Assembly: GCA_900767675.1 (NCBI GenBank)
Contig: CAAFZX010000025.1
Location: forward strand, 1 to 46,934
Source: an uncultured Collinsella sp.
GTDB lineage: Bacteria > Actinomycetota > Coriobacteriia > Coriobacteriales > Coriobacteriaceae
Reading direction: 5' to 3'
DNA length: 46,934 nucleotides
Made by a program: the position numbers and the translations under genes. Within the stretch, counting starts at the first letter, position 1. Each line of letters opens with the position of its first letter. The notes under the pieces were generated by a model. It had not been told where the DNA came from, made no database searches, and saw only the letters and a list, made by a program, of their open reading frames with translations. Positions 17,133 through 24,282 of this stretch are shown here, in pieces.

Positions 17133-18421
17133 TGGCTCGGTTTCCCCTCGTTCCCACGGCGCCTGAGCCCGAACGTGCCGTTCTTGTCGGAGTTGAGTGG
17201 CGCGATAACGCCTGGCCGCTCGATCGTTCGCTTGACGAGCTTGAGCGTCTGGCCCATACAGCTGGCGCCCAGTGCGTGGCGCGTTTGTCACAGCGTCTGG
17301 TTAAGCCGTATCCAAAATCGTTTATTGGCTCCGGTAAGGTTGAGGAGCTTTGCGGGCTCGTACATCGAATGGATGCCGATGTTGTTATCTTCGATGACGA
17401 TTTAACGCCCTCGCAGCAGTCTTATCTGGAGAAAGCCGTGGGCGAACCGGTTAAAATTATCGACCGTACGGCGTTGATTCTCGATATCTTTGGCCTGCAC
17501 GCTCAGACCCGTGAGGGCCGCCTGCAGGTGCAGCTAGCCCAATTGCAGTATCTGTTGCCCCGTTTGCGCGGTATGTGGAGTCATCTTGCTAAAGAGCAGA
17601 CACGCGGTGGCATTGGTTCGCGCTTTGGCCAGGGTGAAAGCCAGCTCGAGGTTGACCGACGTTTGATTCGCAACAAGATTGCCGCGCTTCGTCGCGAGCT
17701 TAAGCAGGTTGAACAGCGTCGCGATGTCCAGTCAAAGAGTCGTATCGAGTCGCCGGCGTTCCGCGTTGCCTTAGCCGGTTATACCAATGCCGGTAAGTCG
17801 ACGTTGCTCAATCGCCTGACCGGGTCTACGGTGCTTTCACAGGATAAATTGTTTGCCACGCTCGATCCAACGACGCGCTCGTATCGCTTGCCCGGTGGTC
17901 GTGGTATGACCATTACCGATACCGTTGGCTTTATTCAAAAGTTACCGCATGGTCTCGTTGATGCCTTTAAGTCCACGCTGTCTGAGGTCCTTGGTGCCGA
18001 CCTGATCCTTAAAGTTGTGGATGCCTCTGACGAGGATTACGAGCGCCAACTCGAGGCCGTCGATCGCGTTCTTGACGAGATCGGTGCCGGCGAGCGTTTG
18101 ACGCTTACGGTGTTCAATAAAATCGATCTACTCGATAGCGGCGATCGATTGAGTTTCCGTCGTCGCTATCCCGAGGCTGTGCTGTTCTCGGCCCAGACGG
18201 GCGAGGGGCTTGACGACCTCGTCGACCGTATTGCTCGTGAGGTCGCTGCCACCGATGTGTTGCTCTCCGCTGATATCCCGTATCGCGAGGGCGCCCTCAT
18301 CACGTTGGCGCATGAGCAGGGAACTCTTCTGCATGAGGAATATCTTGAGGACGGCGTTCGCATTGTGGCGAAGTTGCCGGCCCGAATCGCGCCGCGTCTT
18401 GAGCGCTATCGTACGGAATAA
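17132..18421 (+). CDS. hflX: GTPase HflX
   Basis: 429 residues. The N-terminal HflX domain (FIGSGKVEEL, IIDRTALILDIFGLHAQTREG, QTRGGIGSRFGQGE) is followed by a G domain with G1 GYTNAGKST (about 216-224), DTVGFIQKLPHGLVDAFKSTL and NKID. HflX binds 50S subunits and splits stalled ribosomes under stress. It is translationally coupled to miaA, the classical miaA-hflX arrangement. Its 3' end overlaps the opposite-strand acyltransferase gene by 16 bp (18406-18421), leaving no room for a terminator between them. Confidence 0.95.
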   Translation: MARFPLVPTAPEPERAVLVGVEWRDNAWPLDRSLDELERLAHTAGAQCVARLSQRLVKPYPKSFIGSGKVEELCGLVHRMDADVVIFDDDLTPSQQSYLEKAVGEPVKIIDRTALILDIFGLHAQTREGRLQVQLAQLQYLLPRLRGMWSHLAKEQTRGGIGSRFGQGESQLEVDRRLIRNKIAALRRELKQVEQRRDVQSKSRIESPAFRVALAGYTNAGKSTLLNRLTGSTVLSQDKLFATLDPTTRSYRLPGGRGMTITDTVGFIQKLPHGLVDAFKSTLSEVLGADLILKVVDASDEDYERQLEAVDRVLDEIGAGERLTLTVFNKIDLLDSGDRLSFRRRYPEAVLFSAQTGEGLDDLVDRIAREVAATDVLLSADIPYREGALITLAHEQGTLLHEEYLEDGVRIVAKLPARIAPRLERYRTE

Positions 18422-19110
18422 ACGAGTTCTAGCACGCCTAGGATGACAGGCTGATGGAGCAGGTAGAACGGTAAGGCATGCCGACCGAGGACTGCGAGCG
18501 CCGGAATGGGATTGGCGTATGCCCATGCTGGCGCTTCGAGGCTTGATGCTTGTGCTGCCTGGGCAGCAAAAAAGCCGGTAAGGTACATAAAGACAAACGG
18601 AATGAGCGGATAGTAGTCTCCCGAAACAAAACCCGGGTCCGGAAATCCTAGCCATGCCAGGTAGGGGAGTGGGTAGACTACTTTTGGAATGCCCCAGGTT
18701 AGGGCAAAAAGAATAAGGCACGCTGCGATGCCCCACGAGCCCGGTAATTTTTGGAGTAACGGACGGGTGAGTGCAACCACCGCGGTGCACGCCGCCATGC
18801 AATAAATGATGCCAAAGTTTACCGAATCGTCGACTGATACCAGTGTGGTTGCAATCCATACGATCAAGGCTGCGGCTGCGTATTTGAGGGTGCGCTTAAC
18901 GTTATTACGCGAGAGCGTGCACATCCAACCGGCGATAAACAAAAATACCCAGCTGATACTAGCGCGCCAGATATCCTGGATAACCGTTTCGGTAAACCAT
19001 GACATATCCCATCCATATAGGTAGGCCAAATCGTAGCAGGCGTGAAAACCTGCCATCGACAGCATCGTAAATCCGCGGACGGTATCAAATATGGTTATGC
19101 GTTTTTGCAT
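18406..19110 (-). CDS. Membrane acyltransferase, HGSNAT/DUF1624-like
   Basis: 234-residue polytopic membrane protein with about six to seven hydrophobic segments. The N-terminal RITIFDTVRGFTMLSMAGFHACYDLAY resembles the start of heparan-alpha-glucosaminide N-acetyltransferase catalytic-domain (DUF1624) proteins, including a membrane histidine; the C-terminal GRHALPFYLLHQPVI is another typical block. The likely job is transfer of an acyl group to an envelope sugar or lipid; substrate unknown. Its ATG overlaps the lexA stop (TAATG), so it is translated with LexA, an unusual partner. It converges with and overlaps hflX. Confidence 0.7.
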   Translation of the reverse strand: MQKRITIFDTVRGFTMLSMAGFHACYDLAYLYGWDMSWFTETVIQDIWRASISWVFLFIAGWMCTLSRNNVKRTLKYAAAALIVWIATTLVSVDDSVNFGIIYCMAACTAVVALTRPLLQKLPGSWGIAACLILFALTWGIPKVVYPLPYLAWLGFPDPGFVSGDYYPLIPFVFMYLTGFFAAQAAQASSLEAPAWAYANPIPALAVLGRHALPFYLLHQPVILGVLELVYSVR

Positions 19111-19754
19111 TACGAGAACCGGCGCATTAAACCGACAACCTTACCCAAAATAACGGGATTCGTCGCGTAGATGGGCTCCATAGTGTCGTTCTCGGGTTGC
19201 AAGCGCACGCGCCCCTGCTCCTTGTAGAACGTCTTGACGGTCGCCGAGCCATCGATCATGGCCACGACGATTTCGCCGTTCATGGCACTCTTTTGCTCGC
19301 GAACGATAATGTAGTCACCGTTGTAGATGCCGACATTGATCATTGAGCTGCCGTGCACCTCAAGGATAAAGGAGCCCTGATCAGTGGCGATTTCGGTCGG
19401 GATGGTAAAGGTATCCTCGACATTTTGTTCGGCCAGAATGGGAATCCCAGCCGCGACGCGACCGACGAGCGGCAGCGAGACCGTTCCGCGGGGCGCCGTG
19501 GGCTCATCGGATTTGGAAATCGAGACAGAGGATCCATCCTCATCAAAGAGCTCTAGAGCGCGAGGCTTGGTGGCATCGCGCTTGAGCAGCCCTCGAGCCT
19601 CCAGGGCAGAGAGGTGAGCGTGCACCGTGCTGGGGGAGGAGAGGCCTACGGCCGATGCCATCTCACGCACACTGGGCGGATAGCCCTTCTCCTGCTGATA
19701 TTCCTTGATGAAGTCGTAAATCTGCTGCTGACGCTTGGTAATTTTGCGAGCCAT
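19110..19754 (-). CDS. lexA: LexA repressor
   Basis: 214 residues. The N-terminal winged helix (1-65, PPSVREMASAVGLSSPSTVHAHLSALE) binds SOS boxes. The cleavage site Ala102-Gly103 lies in GRVAAGIP, and the Ser-Lys dyad is Ser137 (in HGSSM, where most LexA have GDSM) and Lys174 (ATVKTF). RecA filaments trigger self-cleavage and derepression. The frame extends upstream to 19859, but AGAGGA before the ATG at 19754 and the family start MARKITKRQ decide. Three SOS-type boxes lie upstream, so it is autoregulated. It diverges from a LysM division inhibitor, as lexA-yneA does in Bacillus, and is coupled to the acyltransferase downstream. Confidence 0.97.
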   Translation of the reverse strand: MARKITKRQQQIYDFIKEYQQEKGYPPSVREMASAVGLSSPSTVHAHLSALEARGLLKRDATKPRALELFDEDGSSVSISKSDEPTAPRGTVSLPLVGRVAAGIPILAEQNVEDTFTIPTEIATDQGSFILEVHGSSMINVGIYNGDYIIVREQKSAMNGEIVVAMIDGSATVKTFYKEQGRVRLQPENDTMEPIYATNPVILGKVVGLMRRFS

Positions 19755-19777
19755 CAGGGGATCCTCTCTGCCAATGT

Positions 19778-19791
19778 CAAACAAATGTTCG
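19778..19791. promoter_or_regulatory. Degenerate SOS box, lexA-proximal
   Basis: CAAACAAATGTTCG, one mismatch from CGAAC-N4-GTTCG, 24-37 nt upstream of the lexA start. The weakest of the three boxes, possibly an autoregulatory operator in the lexA leader. Confidence 0.55.
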
Positions 19792-19799
19792 ATTTTTGC

Positions 19800-19827
19800 T
19801 TGACAGGAACAACTGTTCGAAGATAAT
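19800..19827 (+). promoter_or_regulatory. Promoter of the YneA-like gene with SOS box
   Basis: TTGACA (19800-19805) and GATAAT (19822-19827), 16 nt apart, face the LysM gene. The spacer holds GGAACAACTGTTCG (19806-19819), one outer mismatch from CGAAC-N4-GTTCG. LexA bound here would repress the division inhibitor; the same site can serve divergent lexA. Confidence 0.8.
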
Positions 19828-19833
19828 AATAAC

Positions 19834-19847
19834 CGAACATTCGTTCT
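19834..19847. promoter_or_regulatory. SOS box, central
   Basis: CGAACATTCGTTCT, with one outer mismatch, in the divergent lexA/LysM intergenic region, 71 nt before the LysM gene start. Together with the two others it makes a three-operator array. Confidence 0.7.
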
Positions 19848-19917
19848 CGCGCTAGACATTTTTGTCCGCGCGGCTTGATAAAACTGTTCTCAGCAAAACA
19901 CGCGAGAGGAGAACATG

Positions 19918-20367
19918 ATGAACGCAACGGATATGGTCCAGGGAAACCTCGCTCTTAAGCTCGAGGCGCCTGCGGCGCCGGCTTTCACGGTTGTCAAAGG
20001 CGGCCGGTCTGGTTTCCAAACACTGCCTGGTAAGCCCGTCCGCAGCCAGTGCGTCGCCACGACTTCGGCCCCCGTTGCCCTGAAGGCCTCGACGATTGTC
20101 GCTCTTGCCGTTGCGCTCACGCTCTTCTTTGTACTTGCCAGCTCGATCTTCAGCGCTCGTCACGCCGCATATGCCGAGTCGGTATCCAACGTTACCTACG
20201 AGACCGTCCGTGTTCAGTCTGGCGATTCCTTGTGGTCGCTTGCCCAGGAGCATCCGATTGAGGGTCTTTCCACGCAGGAAACCTCTGATATGATCCGCAA
20301 CGTCAATCACCTGGAGCATGGCTCGCTCGATGCCGGTGCGCATCTTAAAGTTCCCGCACGTTCCTAA
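19918..20367 (+). CDS. YneA-like SOS cell-division inhibitor with LysM domain
   Basis: 149 residues: a ~55-residue N-terminal cytoplasmic part, one membrane segment (about 57-79, ASTIVALAVALTLFFVLASS), then a LysM domain (about 97-147, ETVRVQSGDSLWSLAQEH to AGAHLKVPARS). This is the YneA layout, the Bacillus SOS protein that delays septation, and the gene is divergent from lexA with an SOS box in its promoter. The N-terminal part is longer than in YneA. Two ATGs lie in tandem; AGGAG at 19907-19911 is 6 nt from 19918 and only 3 nt from 19915, so I use the second. Sequence identity to YneA is expected to be low; the call rests on context and layout. Confidence 0.78.
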   Translation: MNATDMVQGNLALKLEAPAAPAFTVVKGGRSGFQTLPGKPVRSQCVATTSAPVALKASTIVALAVALTLFFVLASSIFSARHAAYAESVSNVTYETVRVQSGDSLWSLAQEHPIEGLSTQETSDMIRNVNHLEHGSLDAGAHLKVPARS

Positions 20368-20381
20368 GAATTAAGTACCGT

Positions 20382-20423
20382 CGCATGGTACCCTTGTAAT
20401 CGTTTTAGAGGAGGTACCATGCG
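20382..20423 (+). repeat. 11-bp inverted repeat spanning promoter and start codon of nrdR
   Basis: 20382-20392 (CGCATGGTACC) is perfectly complementary to 20413-20423, which contains the end of the ribosome binding site and the nrdR ATG; 20 nt lie between. A -10-like TGTAAT (20395-20400) with TTAAGT (20371-20376) 18 nt upstream sits within it. If transcription starts beyond 20400 the repeat acts as DNA (operator); if it starts upstream it can hide the start codon in mRNA. Confidence 0.65.
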
Positions 20424-20862
20424 CTGTCCCAAATGCGGCAAGGCACATACCCGCGTCGTTGATTCCCGCATGCAGGAATCTAATAACACCATCAAGCGCC
20501 GTCGCGAATGCTGTTCATGCAATTATCGCTTTACGACGTTTGAGCGTTGTGAAGACCCTATCGAGGTCATTAAGTCAGACGGATCCAAGCAACGGTTCGA
20601 TCGCAATAAGTTGCTGGTCGGTTTGATGCGCGCCACGATCAAGCGAGATATCGACACTAAAAAGCTCAACGAGATCATTGACGATATTGAGGTCGAGCTT
20701 CGCTCCCGTACGCTCACGGCCGTTACGTCTCATGAACTGGGCGATATGGTTCTTAAGCGGTTGGCCAAGATCGATAAAGTGGCCTACATCCGCTTTGCCT
20801 CGGTCTACCGCGATTTCAAAGACGTCGATGAGTTTCTGCAAGAGCTCGACAAGCTAAGGTGA
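20419..20862 (+). CDS. nrdR: Transcriptional repressor NrdR
   Basis: 147 residues. The N-terminal zinc ribbon MRCPKCGKAHTRVVDSR to RRRECCSCNYRFTTFE supplies four cysteines, and an ATP-cone domain (about 48-138, IKSDGSKQRFDRNKLLVGLMRA) senses ATP/dATP. NrdR represses ribonucleotide reductase genes when dATP is high. AGGAGG precedes the ATG, part of it inside the inverted repeat above. dut, also a nucleotide-pool gene, starts 4 nt after the stop, giving a small dNTP-control operon. Confidence 0.96.
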   Translation: MRCPKCGKAHTRVVDSRMQESNNTIKRRRECCSCNYRFTTFERCEDPIEVIKSDGSKQRFDRNKLLVGLMRATIKRDIDTKKLNEIIDDIEVELRSRTLTAVTSHELGDMVLKRLAKIDKVAYIRFASVYRDFKDVDEFLQELDKLR

Positions 20863-20866
20863 TTTC

Positions 20867-21310
20867 ATGTCCAGCATTACCGTTAACATTAAACGTCTCG
20901 ACCCAACCGTCGAGCTTCCCAAATACGCCCATCCTACGGATGCCGGCCTGGACCTGCGTTCCAACGAAGATTGTATTCTGAAGCCCTTTGAGCGTCGTCT
21001 GGTCTCCACGGGCCTAGCTATCGCCCTGCCCGACGGCTACGCCGGCTTCGTCCAGCCCCGCAGCGGCCTGGCCATTAAGCAAGGCCTGTCTATAGTCAAC
21101 ACTCCCGGTCTCATCGACGCCCACTACCGAGGAGAGCTCAAAGTTATCCTCATTAACCTAGATCCCACGAACAAGATCCAAATCAACAAAGGCGACCGCA
21201 TCGCCCAGCTCGTCATCCAAGAAGTCCCTACGGTCAACCTCGTAGAAGTAGAAGAACTAGACGAAACCGACCGAGGAGCCGGCGGTTTCGGTTCTAGCGG
21301 CGTAGCTTAG
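20867..21310 (+). CDS. dut: dUTP diphosphatase (dUTPase)
   Basis: 147 residues with the five trimeric-dUTPase motifs: HPTDAGLDLRS, PRSGLAIKQGLSIVNTPGLID, GELKVILINL, RIAQLVIQE and the C-terminal RGAGGFGSSG arm. It hydrolyses dUTP to dUMP, keeping uracil out of DNA and feeding thymidylate synthesis. AAGGTG overlaps the nrdR stop. Codon use drifts along the gene: the last ~75 codons use many GAA, GTA, CTA and CGA codons, unlike the GAG/GTC/CTC preference of neighbours. A long inverted repeat begins 17 nt after the stop. Confidence 0.96.
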   Translation: MSSITVNIKRLDPTVELPKYAHPTDAGLDLRSNEDCILKPFERRLVSTGLAIALPDGYAGFVQPRSGLAIKQGLSIVNTPGLIDAHYRGELKVILINLDPTNKIQINKGDRIAQLVIQEVPTVNLVEVEELDETDRGAGGFGSSGVA

Positions 21311-21327
21311 TCGTTTACGTACTGTCC

Positions 21328-21431
21328 GCTGACCGGCCCGACCCGCCTATATATCATCTCATGCTCAAACATTCTCGCTTCGCTGCGAAACTGCGCGTGG
21401 GACGATATATAGGCGGGTCGGGCCGGTCAGC
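21328..21431 (-). repeat. Shared-core palindromic element, copy A
   Basis: Perfect 28-bp inverted arms (21328-21355 and 21404-21431) enclose a 48-nt core. Read on the minus strand the core is CCACGCGCAGTTTCGCAGCG followed by AGCGAGAATGTTTGAGCATG, the same as in copy B, but the outer arms differ in sequence from those of B. A 12-bp direct repeat with one mismatch flanks it (21312-21323 and 21434-21445). It lies 17 nt after dut. Confidence 0.85.
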
Positions 21432-21507
21432 TGCGTTTACGCACTACCAGCTGCGCCGGATCCCCAAATTTGAAGCTGCAAAGGCGAACCAAAGTAACAA
21501 ATTGCAG

Positions 21508-21552
21508 TAAGCAGATGCGGCAAAGGGACTGTTCCTTTGCCGCATCTGCTTA
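21508..21552. terminator. 19-bp hairpin, possible bidirectional terminator
   Basis: Perfect 19-bp stem (21508-21526 with 21534-21552) and a 7-nt loop GACTGTT, between the convergent dut and glycosyltransferase genes. There is no immediate T run on either side, so its termination activity is uncertain. Confidence 0.5.
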
Positions 21553-21591
21553 TCAGAAAGATTGATTGTTGTTTTCAAGCGAGTAGCCGCT

Positions 21592-21690
21592 CGCCCGCTT
21601 CTCACACATATCGTTCCACGCGCAGTTTCGCAGCGAGCGAAGCGAAGCGAGAATGTTTGAGCATGGAATGATATGTGTGAGAAGCGGGCG
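21592..21690 (+). repeat. Shared-core palindromic element, copy B
   Basis: Arms 21592-21618 and 21664-21690 pair over 27 bp with a single G-U-type mismatch. The core matches copy A in the opposite orientation except for about 9 extra nt (a GAGCGAAGC-type repeat unit). Arms share with copy A only the ATATC/GATAT next to the core. Confidence 0.85.
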
Positions 21691-21702
21691 GGAGGGATAC
21701 GA

Positions 21703-21748
21703 GAGCCCCGCGAGAATGTTTGAGCATGGAATGATATATGGGCGGCTC
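21703..21748 (+). repeat. Shared-core palindromic element, truncated copy C
   Basis: Carries the right half of the core (GCGAGAATGTTTGAGCATGG from 21710) followed by ATGATAT as in the other copies, but the left half is missing. Short arms GAGCC (21703-21707) and GGCTC (21744-21748) remain. It lies 22 nt from the end of the glycosyltransferase gene. Confidence 0.7.
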
Positions 21749-21770
21749 CAGCCGAGCAGCGGACTATCGC

Positions 21771-23072
21771 CTAGCGGATATGCGCAGGTTTTCCGCCCCA
21801 GTAGAAGCGGCAGAAGGCTCGTTTGCGCTTTTGGGGTTTGCCCGCGAGTTCCATGGTGGCGATGGCGATGTCTTCGGCTGCGCGGGGGCGGCGTAGCACT
21901 TCGCCGTTGATGAGTAGGGCCTTGAGCGACTCCGGATGATCGTGCAGGTGGCGCAGGGTTACGATGAGCTCTCGTGCCGTGGTGACGTGCATGCTGGCGC
22001 CCATACCGGTGAGCATAGTGGTGTTGGCCTTTTCCTGGCCATAGGACTTGCCCAGCAGGATCATCGGCAGATGTGCGCATAGGCACTCGGTGACCGTGAG
22101 TCCGCCCGATTTGAGGATTGCCAGGTCGCATCCGTGCATGAGGGCCGCCATGTCGTCGACATAGTCCAACACCGTGACGTTCTCGAGCTTCATGGCATCG
22201 AAGAGCGTCTTCAGCCGGGTGGCATACTCCACGTCTTTGCCGGGCAAAAAGACAAAGTGCATGTCTTCGAAGCTGCGCAGGAAGGGGAGTGTGTGGTCCA
22301 TCGCCGCGCGAAAGCGGACGTAAGGCTGAGGCAAGCTGGCACCGGCCATTACCAGTACGACGGTCTTGTCGATGGGGAGGTTGAACTTGGCTAGCTCTTC
22401 CTCGCGATTGTAATCCGTGTCGAATCCGGCGCGAATGGGGATGCCTGTAATGCGAATCTTTGCTTCGGGGACCTTGCGGGGGCGGAGCGTTTCGGCCATA
22501 AATTCGTTGGCAACACAGAATAAATCGGTGTCCTTGTGGGGCCACCAGCCCTCGACTTCGTAGTCGGTCGGTACGCAGATGACCGGATAATCGATACCCG
22601 TAATTACGCGGGCACCCACGGCAACATTGGCTGCTGTGATGTGCGTTGCGACCACGGCTATGGGCCTGCGGCTACGAATATATTCGTTGAAGGCGGGGAA
22701 CATAATTCGCGACCATGCCGTGCCGCCACCCCAGAGAAGATGTCCCGTAAGCGTATAACGCCAGGTCAGGTCGTAAATGGGGCGCGTGGCTCCCGTAAAA
22801 GAAGCCGCGGTTTTATTGCCGTCGAATTTAATACGTCCAAAATCAAGGATATCGAGTACTTCAATCTCAACATCCTCCGGGATGCCATTAGTGCTGCGGA
22901 TGAGGTCGAATGCCTGCGCAATCGCATTTGCGGCGGCCTTGTGGCCCGAGCCAACGGAGGCGTGCACGATGGTCACGAGAGGTTTTTGTTGAGCCAGGAG
23001 CGTGGTTTGCTCCGATTGGGGAGTGCTGTGCGTGAGCAGGGGAGCGTCGTCACTCGTCTGCGCCTGGTCCAT
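21771..23072 (-). CDS. Diacylglycerol glycosyltransferase, MGDG synthase/UgtP family
   Basis: 433 residues, two-domain GT-B glycosyltransferase. The N-terminal MGDG-synthase domain begins VTIVHASVGSGHKAAANAIAQ (about 35-55) and includes VVATHITAANVAVGA and VPTDYEVEGWW. The C-terminal GT28-like domain has VMAGASLPQPY and the donor-binding block ILKSGGLTVTECLC. It probably transfers a hexose from a UDP-sugar to diacylglycerol at the membrane face, giving glycolipids that can anchor cell-wall polymers. AAGGGGAG precedes the ATG at 23072; the in-frame start at 23111 has no site. It diverges from trxB. Confidence 0.85.
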   Translation of the reverse strand: MDQAQTSDDAPLLTHSTPQSEQTTLLAQQKPLVTIVHASVGSGHKAAANAIAQAFDLIRSTNGIPEDVEIEVLDILDFGRIKFDGNKTAASFTGATRPIYDLTWRYTLTGHLLWGGGTAWSRIMFPAFNEYIRSRRPIAVVATHITAANVAVGARVITGIDYPVICVPTDYEVEGWWPHKDTDLFCVANEFMAETLRPRKVPEAKIRITGIPIRAGFDTDYNREEELAKFNLPIDKTVVLVMAGASLPQPYVRFRAAMDHTLPFLRSFEDMHFVFLPGKDVEYATRLKTLFDAMKLENVTVLDYVDDMAALMHGCDLAILKSGGLTVTECLCAHLPMILLGKSYGQEKANTTMLTGMGASMHVTTARELIVTLRHLHDHPESLKALLINGEVLRRPRAAEDIAIATMELAGKPQKRKRAFCRFYWGGKPAHIR

Positions 23073-23190
23073 CGATAACTCCCCTTCAGCTTTGTAATAC
23101 GCATTTATCATTGTAGTGCATGAGTGTCACGTTCACGTAAATTTGGGTACGAGCGCAAAGAACGACAACGTTTCGACGAAAGGACGCTTC

Positions 23191-24129
23191 ATGACTGCCG
23201 ATAAGCCGATCGATGTTGCGATTATCGGTGGCGGCCCCGCGGGCTATGCTGCCGCCATTTATGCTGCGCGTGCCAACCTGACGACGACCGTGATTGAGCA
23301 GGGCATGTCGGGAGGGCAGATCGCCACAACCAATGAGGTCGAGAACTATCCGGGTATTCCGCTCTTGAGTGGCGCCGAACTCGGCGAGCGTTTTCAGCAG
23401 CATGCAGAGGGCCTGGGAGCACGGGTTGCATGGAGCATGGTTACGGGTATCGATTACGATGCCGATGCAGCGCTGTTTACAGTGCATCACGATATGGGCG
23501 ACACAACGGCCTCGAGCGTTATCGCTTGCATGGGTGCCATGCCGCGTCCGGCGGGTTTCGCTGGCGAGGAAACGTATCGCGGTCGTGGCGTTTCGTATTG
23601 CGCAACATGTGACGGCATGTTCTTCCGTGGCAAACAGGTCTTTGTAATCGGTGGTGGCAATTCGGCATGCGAAGAGGCGCTGTTCCTGTCCGACATTGCC
23701 AGCAGTGTGACCATCGTGCTGCGCCGCGACAAGTTCCGTGCGCCCGATGGTGTTGTTCAGAAGGTGCTCGAAAAAGACAATATTACAGTTAGGTACCAAA
23801 CTAGTATCGTGGAGCTCTCGGGCGAAGCCATGCCAACGACGATCACCTTTAAGGACAATGCATCCGGTGAGACTCATACCGAGTCATTTGAGCCCGGCTC
23901 GTTTGGCATCTTTGTCTTTACCGGGACGCAACCCCATACCGAGCTTGTTGAGCATCTAGTCGATCTGGCGCCTGATGGCGGCATTCTGACTGATGAATCC
24001 ATGGCGACCCGCACGCCAGGTCTATTTGCCGCTGGCGATATCCGTTCCAAACGTTTACGCCAGGTTGTGACCGCTGTTTCGGACGGAGCCATAGCGGCAA
24101 CGAGCGCATACGCGTTTCTCCGTGGATAA
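23191..24129 (+). CDS. trxB: Thioredoxin reductase
   Basis: 312 residues. FAD site GGGPAGYAAA (13-22), redox pair Cys137/Cys140 in YCATCDG, NADPH site GGGNSACEEA (about 155), and the C-terminal FAD block (FAAGDIRSKRLRQVVTAVSDGAIAA, divided by normal family spacing). It reduces thioredoxin with NADPH. The frame is open to 23116, but AAGGA before the ATG at 23191 fits. It has its own hairpin terminator at 24174-24212. Confidence 0.93.
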   Translation: MTADKPIDVAIIGGGPAGYAAAIYAARANLTTTVIEQGMSGGQIATTNEVENYPGIPLLSGAELGERFQQHAEGLGARVAWSMVTGIDYDADAALFTVHHDMGDTTASSVIACMGAMPRPAGFAGEETYRGRGVSYCATCDGMFFRGKQVFVIGGGNSACEEALFLSDIASSVTIVLRRDKFRAPDGVVQKVLEKDNITVRYQTSIVELSGEAMPTTITFKDNASGETHTESFEPGSFGIFVFTGTQPHTELVEHLVDLAPDGGILTDESMATRTPGLFAAGDIRSKRLRQVVTAVSDGAIAATSAYAFLRG

Positions 24130-24173
24130 GTACGATAATATATCTTATGTAAGGTTGTTATCAATTTACTAAA

Positions 24174-24212
24174 TGGCGGGACGAAGCATCAGTGCACTGT
24201 CCCGCCAATTTT
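24174..24212 (+). terminator. Rho-independent terminator after trxB
   Basis: 9-bp stem TGGCGGGAC (24174-24182) and GTCCCGCCA (24199-24207), followed by ATTTTC. Confidence 0.8.
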
Positions 24213-24232
24213 CTTGGCGGCTATGTGGTATG

Positions 24233-24258
24233 CAAAACTAGATAACCTAGAATACAAT
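24233..24258 (+). promoter_or_regulatory. Promoter region of the DUF1836 gene with candidate operator
   Basis: A -10-like TACAAT lies at 24253-24258, with no good -35. Just upstream, CAAAACTAGATA (24233-24244) recurs exactly, on the minus strand, inside the 21-bp palindrome upstream of degV (25897-25908). This suggests a shared regulator site. Confidence 0.45.
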
Positions 24259-24282
24259 ATAGAAAACGAACGGAGGCCTCTT

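Noticed and set aside
21311..21770. CRISPR array
   Set aside because: Only three copies, in mixed orientation, irregular spacing, and no spacer-repeat periodicity or cas genes.
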